NCBI RefSeq assembly: GCF_038592985.1
Contig: NZ_CP151951.1
Span: 1,293,001 to 1,357,000 of the forward strand
Length of the DNA: 64,000 nt
Source of the DNA: Paenibacillus sp. FSL R10-2782
Lineage (GTDB): Bacteria > Bacillota > Bacilli > Paenibacillales > Paenibacillaceae
Reading direction: 5' to 3'
Both the position numbers and the translations under genes were made by a program. Of the stretch, positions 9,069 through 16,869 are shown piece after piece (positions within the stretch are counted from its first letter, which is position 1; each line of letters starts with the position of its first letter). The notes under the pieces were generated by a model. The model had not been told where the DNA came from. It searched no databases and worked only from the letters and a program-made list of their open reading frames with translations.

Positions 9069-9843
9069 CTTCTTTAGGCTGGTACATAACGAAAATCTTA
9101 AAATTTACCTGCGTGTACGAACATGGATTATGCTAGGGCTGCTTGCGGTCATTACGGCTGTGATTCCGATGCTGATTGCTCTTGTTTCCGATCAGGTCAG
9201 CGTGTGGGATGGTATCGTGTTGACGGCGATGTTTACATTTTTCCTCAATACGACGTTTACGGTCATTGTAGCGGCTGATTCGGTGGCAGGTGAATTTACA
9301 TGGGGAACCATCAAGCTGCTGCTTATCCGCCCTTGGACCCGTAGCAAAATTCTGTTGTCCAAATATATATCGGTCATTCTGTTCAGTCTGCTCGGAACGT
9401 TCATTTTAGTAGCGATGGTTACGCTGTCCTCCTGGTTGATGTTATCCAAAGATGCGCCAGCTGGTTCGATTCCACCGTTCAGTGATCCGATATCTTATGT
9501 AACGCTGAATTTCTTGTACAGTTATATTGCCTTATTCGTGACCATGGCCTTTGCTTTTATGCTGTCTGCTGTTTTTCGTTCCAGCGCCTTGGCGATCGGC
9601 TTATCTCTGTTCATGATGTTCACCAAAACAATCTACAATTCAATCGGTTTGTTTAGTACAGATCGTTATGAATGGACCAAATACGTCCTGTTTACGCATA
9701 TGGACCTGAAAAAATATCTCGATATGCCGTCGGGTACAGTAAGCTCCGGTTTGACCTTTTCGCTCACCGTTCTGGCCACCTATTATGTAGTTTTTATTGC
9801 AATTACCTGGGTGGTTTTTGTGAAAAGAGATGTTTCAACCTAA
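9061..9843 (+). CDS. ABC transporter permease (ABC-2 type)
   Basis: This 260-residue protein has six predicted transmembrane helices, at approximately residues 20-40, 55-77, 105-128, 145-170, 178-198 and 230-253. The segment GEFTWGTIKLLLIRPWTRSKIL after the second helix is typical of NatB/BcrB/YhaP-like ABC-2 permeases. It starts at TTG 9061 inside the end of the ATPase gene behind GGGAGGCGGG, so the two are translationally coupled and form one exporter. The substrate is unknown. A strong terminator follows at 9908. Confidence 0.88.
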   Translation: MADFFRLVHNENLKIYLRVRTWIMLGLLAVITAVIPMLIALVSDQVSVWDGIVLTAMFTFFLNTTFTVIVAADSVAGEFTWGTIKLLLIRPWTRSKILLSKYISVILFSLLGTFILVAMVTLSSWLMLSKDAPAGSIPPFSDPISYVTLNFLYSYIALFVTMAFAFMLSAVFRSSALAIGLSLFMMFTKTIYNSIGLFSTDRYEWTKYVLFTHMDLKKYLDMPSGTVSSGLTFSLTVLATYYVVFIAITWVVFVKRDVST

Positions 9844-9907
9844 ACCCGAGCATCTGATTTGATCTGATTTTTATAACATGAGGATATTACAATATACTGA
9901 AAGCAAC

Positions 9908-9950
9908 AAAAAGGACGTGTTAAATGGCTACCCATTTGCACGTCCTTTTT
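9908..9950 (+). terminator. Rho-independent terminator after ABC exporter
   Basis: AAAAAGGACGTG pairs with CACGTCCTTTTT around an inner AAATGG/CCATTT stem and a CTAC loop, followed by T residues. It ends the two-gene exporter operon. Confidence 0.9.
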
Positions 9951-10187
9951 GCGCTGTTTTGGAGCTGTATCATACAATTACCGCTACAGATTCTGCGTAC
10001 CGGGGTATATTGCAATCTATTTTCAGCAAGAATCAATCAATAGGGACGGTTTGCGTTTAAAGAGGTAGATAGCAGCCTGGTTGGTCAATTGAGCCAATGG
10101 CGGCACAATCAATCCTTGAGACAAGCGCTGCCTCAGGGTGAAGATTCGGTGTCACGACTGTCGGAGGATAGGATGGAGTAAATGAAG
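9951..10187. other. Intergenic region without a supported gene
   Basis: This lies between convergent units: the exporter terminator on the left and the end of the bactofilin gene on the right. A 44-codon open stretch at about 10050-10181 has coding-like composition but no start codon or ribosome site. It may be the remnant of a lost gene. Nothing else is visible. Confidence 0.4.
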
Positions 10188-10649
10188 TTATCCCGTCTCT
10201 GATTGCAGGGTTGCCTGACGGTTTTCCCTGTCTTTGCGAGTACCGGATTGTGTTTCAAGATCAGAAGCGTCAGTTGAAACAGAGGGTTCTGCGTCTTTCG
10301 TTCGGATCATTTGACTCGTACCGTCCAGAACGCCGCCTTCGGAGATGACCAGCGCGGCGGCGGCTACTTTGCCGTACAGTTCGCCCGTAGGCGTGATCGT
10401 CAGTCGTCCCTCTGTGGTGATGCTTCCGAATACCTTGCCGGCAAGGGTGACGTCTCGTGCGATGATATCCGAACGCACGACAGCAGATTCTCCGATCACA
10501 ACGGTATGAGTGCTGCAGATATCGCCCTGAAAATGGCCATCAATTCGAATATTGGCCTCAGCCTCAATCGTACCTTCAAAGCTGGTGCCGTTAGCCAACA
10601 GCGTATCGGTCACAGGTGCGGACAGCTTTTTTTTGGAGTCCTTGAACAT
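10188..10649 (-). CDS. Bactofilin (polymer-forming cytoskeletal protein)
   Basis: This 153-residue protein has the bactofilin core at about residues 10-110: LLANGTSFEGTIEAEANIRI, DGHFQGDI, VVIGESAVVRSDIIARDVTL and GELYGKVAAAALVISEGG. These repeats build a right-handed beta-helix that polymerises without nucleotides. A charged, disordered tail follows. The frame runs up to 10703, but ATG at 10649 is chosen because GGAGG precedes it by eight bases. It is the second gene after an M23 peptidase on the same strand. Bactofilin plus M23 endopeptidase is a known pairing in cell-shape and spore-form control. Confidence 0.92.
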   Translation of the reverse strand: MFKDSKKKLSAPVTDTLLANGTSFEGTIEAEANIRIDGHFQGDICSTHTVVIGESAVVRSDIIARDVTLAGKVFGSITTEGRLTITPTGELYGKVAAAALVISEGGVLDGTSQMIRTKDAEPSVSTDASDLETQSGTRKDRENRQATLQSETG

Positions 10650-10692
10650 GTTGTTTGCCTCCATTCGTTTATTGTAAGGATTTTGAAAAATA

Positions 10693-11724
10693 TCATTGTA
10701 CATACAGTAACGGATCGACAGGCTGACTATGCTTGACGATCTGAAAATGAAGATGAGGCCCCGTGCTTCTTCCCGTATTTCCCAGAAGGCCGATGGTCTG
10801 TCCTTTACGGACTCGTTCCCCCGGAGTCACCTGCATACCGCTTAGATGCATATACCAGGACTGGAATCCGTCAGGATGCTGGATGATAATGCACTTGCCC
10901 CGTGCCCCGCTGGAGGCTGCCTCCAGCACAGTGCCCGCTCCTGCCGCATAGACGGGATCACCCGTTTGTCCGGCAATATCCATGCCCGAATGGAAAGCCG
11001 ATTTGCCCGTAAACGGATCGCTGCGATAGCCGAAGCTGGAGGTCATCTGGCGTGAACTGACAGGCCAGGCCGAAGGCTTACCTTGTTCGGCAAGCGCCAG
11101 TCTGCGGGTCTGGAGCAACTGTGCGGCTTGCTTCTGCTCAAGGTTCTGCTGTACGGCGTTCGCCTGCTGAATAGAGCGGGGAACCGTGCGCTCTACCGTG
11201 TCCAGCATAGATTCGATTTCCTGAAAATCATCCTTGGCTTGACGAGTAAGCATGGCTGTATTTTCATGTACTGTAATCAATTCGCCCCCGGTATAGCCGG
11301 AGGCATCCCAGGAGAGTGGAGTCACGACCGTTTTGCTGCTACTGGTGGCAGAGGATTTTCCATATTTGCGGATAAATTGCTGCATTTGCTGCTCCAGTTC
11401 TGTTACACGCTGGAGGCGTTCGCGAATACTGGTGGCCTGATTCGTCAGCTCCATCACTTCGCGGCGCAGTCGCCCGATTGCCGCATCCTTGTCCGCTACC
11501 GTAACCTCCATCTGCAAGCTCTGGACAGCAAGATTCGTTTCCATTTGGGAGATAATATGGGAAGAACGGATCTGCAGCCCGATCACGAGTGTAGAGATGG
11601 ACGCGATCACAAGGGTCGGGACGAGAATGACAGCGGCTGTAGAGCATTGTAGCTGCTTGGGCGGTTGCTGTGCATCTCGAATGACGAGCAAGGTCATCCG
11701 GCGATTTAGGCTTCCTTTTTTCAT
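10693..11724 (-). CDS. M23-family (LytM-like) peptidoglycan endopeptidase, membrane anchored
   Basis: This 343-residue protein has one transmembrane helix (about residues 28-48), a periplasm-facing coiled coil of about 70 residues and a C-terminal LytM domain. The zinc ligands are visible in HSGMDIAGQTGDPVYAAG and in GPHLHFQIV, so the peptidase is probably active. It should cleave peptide cross-links in the wall, probably at sites organised by the bactofilin encoded immediately downstream. The start ATG follows AAAGGAG. A divergent promoter region of about 130 bp separates it from cardiolipin synthase. Confidence 0.93.
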   Translation of the reverse strand: MKKGSLNRRMTLLVIRDAQQPPKQLQCSTAAVILVPTLVIASISTLVIGLQIRSSHIISQMETNLAVQSLQMEVTVADKDAAIGRLRREVMELTNQATSIRERLQRVTELEQQMQQFIRKYGKSSATSSSKTVVTPLSWDASGYTGGELITVHENTAMLTRQAKDDFQEIESMLDTVERTVPRSIQQANAVQQNLEQKQAAQLLQTRRLALAEQGKPSAWPVSSRQMTSSFGYRSDPFTGKSAFHSGMDIAGQTGDPVYAAGAGTVLEAASSGARGKCIIIQHPDGFQSWYMHLSGMQVTPGERVRKGQTIGLLGNTGRSTGPHLHFQIVKHSQPVDPLLYVQ

Positions 11725-11851
11725 AATCGCTCCTTTCCGGACATCGCTCCTATCCTATAGTGCTTGGTTACTATCTATTCAGCTTAAGGGGCAAACATGT
11801 CAAAAAAATTGGAGCTTGGTATAAAATATAGATGTATAAGGAGGCTTAAAC

Positions 11852-13282
11852 ATGCTGTGGTTGCTGTTGGTTTTAATTGTTTTTATTTTTCAGACCGGGA
11901 CGATCCTGCTCTTTGAATTTCGCAAGCCGTCCAAGGCGGTAGCCTGGCTATTTATTTTGTTCTGTTTCCCGCTGATCGGCTTTGTCGTGTACTACTTTGT
12001 TGCACAGGATTATAAGAAGCGCAAAATGGTGCGAAAAGGGGGATCACAGCTGTTTCGTGAATTCCGCGAGCGCCTATGGTCGCAATCGAGGGTGATTGAG
12101 AATGTGGAACAAATGCATAATCCTCATTTCAAGCATCAGGAGCGTCTGTTTAACCAGCTCATCCGTATGTCGGAAAATCCGCTGACCGGCTGCAATCGCA
12201 CACGTGTGCTGACGGACGGGGAAGAGACCTTCGAGGCGATGCTGACAGCGCTGGAACAGGCACAGTCTCATATCCATGTAGAGTTTTACATATTCCGGGC
12301 GGACGACATCGGTACCCGGTTTCAGGAGGTCATGATCCGCAAGGCGCGCGAGGGTGTGAAGGTTCGATTCGTGGTGGACGGTGTGGGGAGCTACAATCTG
12401 CCCTATTCTTTTATTCATGCCTGTAATGAGGCAGGTGTAGAGTTTCATTATTTTCTGCCCCCGTTTTTCGCGACGCTGGATCGGCGGATTAACTATCGTA
12501 ACCACCGTAAAATCGTAGTGGTGGACGGATTGATCGGGTTTGTTGGAGGCATAAATGTGGGCGACGATTATCTCGGCAAGTACCCCAAGGTGGGATTTTG
12601 GCGGGACACGCATTTGCAGATGGAAGGAGATAGCGTCTATTTTCTGCAAAATACATTTCTAAGCGACTGGAAGCTGGCCTCCGGGGAACGGCTGATGGAT
12701 GAGAATTTATTTCCGCCGCATACCTGTGAAGGAGAAGAGGAGGTACAGATTTTGAGCAGCGGCCCCGATCAGGTATGGGATACGATTCAGGAAATGTGCT
12801 TTGGTGCGCTGGCGGTTGCCAAGAAGCGGATTTGGATTACCACCCCGTATTTTATTCCCGATCCGGGGATTTATGAGGCGCTTAAGCTGGCGGCAGTCAG
12901 CGGCGTAGATGTGCGAATTATTATTCCATACAAATCGGATTCAAAGCTGGTGCATCTGGCGTCCCTGTCCTATGTGCAGGAGCTGCTGGAGGCGGGCGTG
13001 GAGTTCTATCAATATCGTAAAGGATTTATTCACGCTAAAATCATCATTGTGGATGATTTGCTCGGCTCGGTCGGGACCGCCAATATGGACATGCGCAGCT
13101 TTTTCTATAATTTTGAGTTGACCGCTGTACTCTTTGCCCAGTCAGCGCTGGAGCATCTTTCGGCCGATTTTGAAGAGGATCTGTCCAACTCTTCGCACAT
13201 CGATTTAAAGGTGTTCCGCAGACGGCCACGATTACAGAAAACAGCTGAAATTCTGTCTCGCATGCTCTCTCCGCTCCTTTAA
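11852..13282 (+). CDS. cls: Cardiolipin synthase
   Basis: This 476-residue enzyme has two N-terminal transmembrane helices (residues about 2-22 and 32-52) and two phospholipase-D-type domains. The HKD motif of the first is in NYRNHRKIVVVDG (near residue 220) and of the second in FIHAKIIIVDD (near 396), each followed by the G/S-x-N pattern (GGINVGDD, GTANMDMRS). It condenses two phosphatidylglycerol molecules to cardiolipin and glycerol at the inner membrane. The start is well supported by AAGGAGG. Confidence 0.95.
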   Translation: MLWLLLVLIVFIFQTGTILLFEFRKPSKAVAWLFILFCFPLIGFVVYYFVAQDYKKRKMVRKGGSQLFREFRERLWSQSRVIENVEQMHNPHFKHQERLFNQLIRMSENPLTGCNRTRVLTDGEETFEAMLTALEQAQSHIHVEFYIFRADDIGTRFQEVMIRKAREGVKVRFVVDGVGSYNLPYSFIHACNEAGVEFHYFLPPFFATLDRRINYRNHRKIVVVDGLIGFVGGINVGDDYLGKYPKVGFWRDTHLQMEGDSVYFLQNTFLSDWKLASGERLMDENLFPPHTCEGEEEVQILSSGPDQVWDTIQEMCFGALAVAKKRIWITTPYFIPDPGIYEALKLAAVSGVDVRIIIPYKSDSKLVHLASLSYVQELLEAGVEFYQYRKGFIHAKIIIVDDLLGSVGTANMDMRSFFYNFELTAVLFAQSALEHLSADFEEDLSNSSHIDLKVFRRRPRLQKTAEILSRMLSPLL

Positions 13283-13283
13283 A

Positions 13284-13302
13284 GGCGGTTTTCGCCGTTT
13301 TT
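13284..13302 (+). terminator. Short terminator after cls
   Basis: GGCG pairs with CGCC around a GTTTT loop, directly after the cls stop codon, and is followed by GTTTTTAT. It is short but well placed. Confidence 0.55.
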
Positions 13303-13352
13303 ATCAATATAATCCGGCTTTATTGAGATTTATGTGCTTTTTGCTAACTTTT

Positions 13353-13440
13353 TTGCGCAAAATCACAGTTTTATGGTATAGTATTCATATAACACAATCG
13401 CGGTAAAGGAGAAGGGACTGCGGATCGCAGCCCCTTTTTT
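13353..13440 (+). promoter_or_regulatory. Promoter and intrinsic-terminator leader of the YitT gene
   Basis: A possible sigma-A promoter is TTGCGC (13353-13358), 18 bp, TATAGT (13377-13382). About 30 bases downstream of its expected start lies a full intrinsic terminator: GGG-A-CTGCG / CGCAG-CCC at 13414-13432, followed by CTTTTTT. It lies before the gene start at 13478, so transcription appears to be attenuated in the leader. TATGGTAT at the promoter and ATACCATA at 13449 are also complementary. Confidence 0.5.
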
Positions 13441-13477
13441 GGTCCAATATACCATAATGTAACGGGGGGATTTATAT

Positions 13478-14422
13478 ATGAGTGTAGTGAGCAAGGAAGT
13501 CCAAAATCTGTCTGAGATCACAGATGTGACCGGAGAGTTGACCAAGATCAGCAAAATTCCAGCCAATCCTAAAAATAAAGCAAAACGCCTGTTTCAGCGT
13601 GCGGCCATGATTATTTTCGGTGCCGCGCTTATGGCAGTGGGCCTCGAAATATTCTTGGTTCCTAACGGCGTTATCGACGGTGGGGTCACAGGTATTTCCA
13701 TTATGGCCTCCAAGATTACTGGCTACCCGCTCGGTATTTTCCTGACCCTGTTGAACCTTCCCTTTTTGGTTATCGGCTACAAGCAAATCGGCAAAACCTT
13801 CGCTTTATCCACATTATTCGGCATTATCGTGATGTCTATCGGAACCACGTTACTACACAGTGTAAATGCGTTGACCCCTGGCGAACCGCTGCTCGGTGCT
13901 ATTTTTGGCGGTGTCATTCTCGGCGTTGGGGTAGGTCTCGTCATTCGGTCTGGCGGCTCGCTGGATGGAACAGAGATCGTAGCTATTCTCGTCAGTGAAA
14001 AAACTCCTTTTTCGGTCGGTGAGATCGTACTTTTCGTGAACATCTTCATTCTGGGCAGCGCAGGCTTTGTATTTGGTTGGCCGAATGCCCTGTATTCCAT
14101 GATTGCTTATTATATTGCGATGAAAATGATTGATATTACCATCGAAGGTCTGGATCAGTCCAAATCGGTCTGGATTATTAGTGAAAAATACCGCGACATC
14201 GGGGATGCCCTGACGGACCGTCTTGGACGGGGCGTAACCTATCTGGAAGGTGAGGGTGGCTTTACAGGCGAAAGCAAGAAGGTCATTTTCGTCGTCATCA
14301 CCCGACTGGAGGAAGCGAAGCTGAAGAACATCGTTGAAGATTGGGACCCGCATGCCTTTGTGGCAATTGGTAACATTCACGATGTGAAGGGCGGACGCTT
14401 TAAGAAAAAAGGAATACACTAG
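13478..14422 (+). CDS. YitT-family membrane protein with C-terminal DUF2179 domain
   Basis: This 314-residue protein has five or six transmembrane helices between about residues 45 and 215. A cytoplasmic C-terminal domain of about 80 residues follows, with VWIISEKYRDIGDALTDRLG and GRGVTYLEGEGGFTGESKK, the DUF2179 signature. The membrane domain contains the family motif PNGVIDGGVTGISIM near residue 65. YitT-family proteins are widespread in Firmicutes and poorly characterised; transport has been suggested. The N-terminus has an unusual extension of about 40 hydrophilic residues. Confidence 0.9.
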   Translation: MSVVSKEVQNLSEITDVTGELTKISKIPANPKNKAKRLFQRAAMIIFGAALMAVGLEIFLVPNGVIDGGVTGISIMASKITGYPLGIFLTLLNLPFLVIGYKQIGKTFALSTLFGIIVMSIGTTLLHSVNALTPGEPLLGAIFGGVILGVGVGLVIRSGGSLDGTEIVAILVSEKTPFSVGEIVLFVNIFILGSAGFVFGWPNALYSMIAYYIAMKMIDITIEGLDQSKSVWIISEKYRDIGDALTDRLGRGVTYLEGEGGFTGESKKVIFVVITRLEEAKLKNIVEDWDPHAFVAIGNIHDVKGGRFKKKGIH

Positions 14423-14424
14423 CG

Positions 14425-14478
14425 CAAGGGGACAATTCCTCGGCCGATTTTACGGCTGTGGAGTTCGTCCCCTTTTTT
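14425..14478 (+). terminator. Terminator between YitT gene and convergent ligD
   Basis: AAGGGGAC pairs with GTCCCCTT, enclosing an imperfect inner stem (CGGCCG/CGGCTG), and is followed by a T run. It probably serves the YitT gene and lies at the very end of the convergent ligD gene. Confidence 0.8.
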
Positions 14479-15367
14479 ATTTGGCGCGCATATGCTTTAG
14501 AACATCTTCGATGGGCTGTGGAGGGACCTTGGAAATCAAGTCGCCTACCTGATTTAGCCGTTCCTCAATATTCAGCAAATGATAGTCAAGCGGTGAAACG
14601 TCTTGTCGTACCTCGTCCCATGTCAGTGGGGTGGACACCGTAGCGCCAGGGCGTGCCCGCGGGGTATAGGGAGCGGCCAGGGTTTTTCCTTGATAATGCT
14701 GCAAATAATCAAAATAGATAGCGGTTCCCCGATCCTTTTTTAAACGTTCCAGCGTGAACAGGTGCGGGTGCTTTTCGGTCACAAACTGTCCCACCAGCAG
14801 ACCGATGCTGCGAAGCTCGTCGAAGGTTATGCCTGTGCGGATTGGGACGATAATTTGTACACCCGTGGCCCCGGACGTTTTGGGTACGGATTCCAAACCA
14901 AGCGAAGCCAGCACTTCACCGACGATGAATGCCGCTTCCATAATGCGTGGCTCCACTTCTCTGGACGGATCAAGGTCAATCATCCATTCGCAGGGCAGCG
15001 TGCTTCCGGCTTGATGCAGCGATGGGTGAAATTCCAGCGCCGCCTGATTGCCGAGCCATAGCAGTTGCGGTAGCGTACCAAGCACCATATATTCAATGCC
15101 GTCATGCAGGAAAGTCTCGATATAGCCTGGACGAGGCTGCGGGGCATTTTTCTGGTAGAAAAAATCCCCGTGAATACCGTGCGGCCAACGGATGACGGTC
15201 AGCAAACGGTTGTGGCTATATTTGAGCAGAAAAGGGGCCAGCACTGCAAGCTTGCGAAGATACAGCGCTTTGGTGATGCCAGCTTCGGGCCATAGCGGTT
15301 TATCCGGGTTGGTGATAGGAATTTCCAGACCTTCGATGGTAATGATGCCTTTAACAGCTTGTCCCAT
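14477..15367 (-). CDS. ligD: NHEJ DNA polymerase (stand-alone LigD polymerase/primase domain)
   Basis: This 296-residue protein corresponds only to the polymerase domain of bacterial LigD; no ligase or phosphoesterase domain is present. Motifs are WMIDLDPS with the catalytic Asp pair (near residue 128), KTSGATGVQIIVPI, FDYLQHYQGKTLAAPYTPRA and ATVSTPLTWDEV. It adds ribo- or deoxyribonucleotides at broken ends during non-homologous end joining with Ku and an ATP-dependent ligase. The matching ku gene lies on the same strand 8.7 kb away, on the other side of the lasso operon. The start follows GAAGGAG. Confidence 0.92.
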   Translation of the reverse strand: MGQAVKGIITIEGLEIPITNPDKPLWPEAGITKALYLRKLAVLAPFLLKYSHNRLLTVIRWPHGIHGDFFYQKNAPQPRPGYIETFLHDGIEYMVLGTLPQLLWLGNQAALEFHPSLHQAGSTLPCEWMIDLDPSREVEPRIMEAAFIVGEVLASLGLESVPKTSGATGVQIIVPIRTGITFDELRSIGLLVGQFVTEKHPHLFTLERLKKDRGTAIYFDYLQHYQGKTLAAPYTPRARPGATVSTPLTWDEVRQDVSPLDYHLLNIEERLNQVGDLISKVPPQPIEDVLKHMRAK

Positions 15368-15510
15368 AACGTCTACGCTCCTTCTTTTAACCTGTGATAA
15401 GCTGAACTCGAAAAAATGTACATGGAAACGGAGTAGACGGAATGATGCACCTCTAGATGTAGTTATGGATTAACATGAGCGTCATGTACAGAAATTATCC
15501 GTCAAAGGGA

Positions 15511-15539
15511 TTGACAAGATACAATATGTATCATAAATT
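15511..15539 (+). promoter_or_regulatory. Probable sigma-A promoter of the lasso peptide operon
   Basis: TTGACA (15511-15516) is followed after exactly 17 bp by TAAATT (15534-15539). It lies 60 bp upstream of the chosen start of the first gene. A transcript from here would exclude the upstream ATG at 15475, which supports the TTG start at 15601. Confidence 0.65.
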
Positions 15540-15600
15540 TATAATAAAATACGTAGTGTATCTATTAAATGTCTTGAGCAGAGGTAGAGGAGGAGTTTCC

Positions 15601-16869
15601 TTGATTGATAAGCAAGGCGAGGGACTGGTTTTCCTGCTTAGTGTCCCCCGAAGTGGAAGCTCGCTAGTGACTACCATTTTGCAAAACCACTCCCGCCTGT
15701 TTGCCACGCAGGAAATGTGGTTCCTGCTCAGCCTACATGATCTTCCCCAGTCGCAAACACGTCCCTATGGGGGAACTGGAATCATCCGGCAATTTTTTAA
15801 CGGTATGGTTCCTCCGCACGTATTGGAACAGGCTTCCCGATCGTATGCACTTGAGATCTATAACGGTTTGCTTGAAGGGACTAACGCAAATATGGTTATC
15901 GACAAATCCCCGCGTTACTATACGGTGCTGGAATTTATAGACCGTCTTTTCCCGGCAGCCCGCAGGGTATGGCTTATCCGTAATCCCTTATCTATTGCGG
16001 CTTCATTCAAAAAAGTTAATCAAATGCGTGGCGAACGTTTTCATCTGCTGGAGGAGCTGGAAAGCCCGCATTTTAATATGAAGATGACGGATATTACGGT
16101 CGGTTTGTTCCGTTATGCACATTATTTTGCCACACCTCATCCGCTTGCATACCCGCTTGTGTATGAACAACTTGTAGCCAATCCGGCGGTGGAGGTCGGG
16201 AGGCTGTGCGATTTTCTGGGTGTCGATTATGAACCGGGCATGGAAAAGTACGGGGATTTTGTGGATACACCTAAATCCAGTCTTTTTTACAGCATGGGAG
16301 CCGGGGATCCGTTCGTGGGGGAGCATGAACAGACGCATCAGGATTCGGTACATAGCTGGCAACATCTGTTGAACAAAAAGGAAATCGAGCTGTATTGCAG
16401 AAGCATCGGAGCTCGTATGTTTACACACCTCGGCTACGGGGAAGCACTGGAGCAGGCCGAGCATATCACCGGGGTAAGGTTTGAAGAGGAAGCCGATGTG
16501 GAGTTACTAAGTCGGCGTACGAGCCAGTTTCTCCAGCAAAGCGGCTTTGAGTGGAAGAACGCTTATCGGATGCTGGAAAAGCAGGATGCGGATAACAGGG
16601 GATTTATAATAAAAGCAGGACAGCATCCTGTACTTCAAGATTCTCGACAGAATGATGCTGTACAGGTTGTAAATGATAGACGGCTCCAATCGCTGGAAAA
16701 CAGGCTGGCACATAGCTATGAGGAGCGGAATCGTCTGATCGCACAGCTCCAAACCTACCAACGCAGAAATCAACGGCTCCGATCTCGTATCCCCTTTGCT
16801 CGTCATTTGGGGCGCTGGGCGTCTGTAGCGCTATCAGTTATGGAAAAAGAAAAAGGGGGGAAAACGTGA
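15601..16869 (+). CDS. Sulfotransferase-family protein, first gene of lasso peptide operon
   Basis: This 422-residue protein has an N-terminal sulfotransferase fold. LLSVPRSGSSLVTTILQNHS (near residue 12) is the P-loop-like site for the 5'-phosphate of PAPS, and WLIRNPLSIAASFKKV (near 125) carries the Arg/Ser of the 3'-phosphate site. After residue 300 comes a long charged, coiled-coil-like region. It probably transfers sulfate from PAPS to a hydroxyl or amine. TTG at 15601 is chosen because AGAGGAGGAG precedes it and a promoter lies between it and the upstream ATG. Its end overlaps the cyclase start as GTGA, so it is translationally tied to the lasso genes and may modify the peptide. Confidence 0.82.
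   Translation: MIDKQGEGLVFLLSVPRSGSSLVTTILQNHSRLFATQEMWFLLSLHDLPQSQTRPYGGTGIIRQFFNGMVPPHVLEQASRSYALEIYNGLLEGTNANMVIDKSPRYYTVLEFIDRLFPAARRVWLIRNPLSIAASFKKVNQMRGERFHLLEELESPHFNMKMTDITVGLFRYAHYFATPHPLAYPLVYEQLVANPAVEVGRLCDFLGVDYEPGMEKYGDFVDTPKSSLFYSMGAGDPFVGEHEQTHQDSVHSWQHLLNKKEIELYCRSIGARMFTHLGYGEALEQAEHITGVRFEEEADVELLSRRTSQFLQQSGFEWKNAYRMLEKQDADNRGFIIKAGQHPVLQDSRQNDAVQVVNDRRLQSLENRLAHSYEERNRLIAQLQTYQRRNQRLRSRIPFARHLGRWASVALSVMEKEKGGKT

Noticed and set aside
9878..10060. 60-codon open frame after the ABC exporter
   Set aside because: It reads through the strong terminator at 9908-9950 and has no ribosome site.
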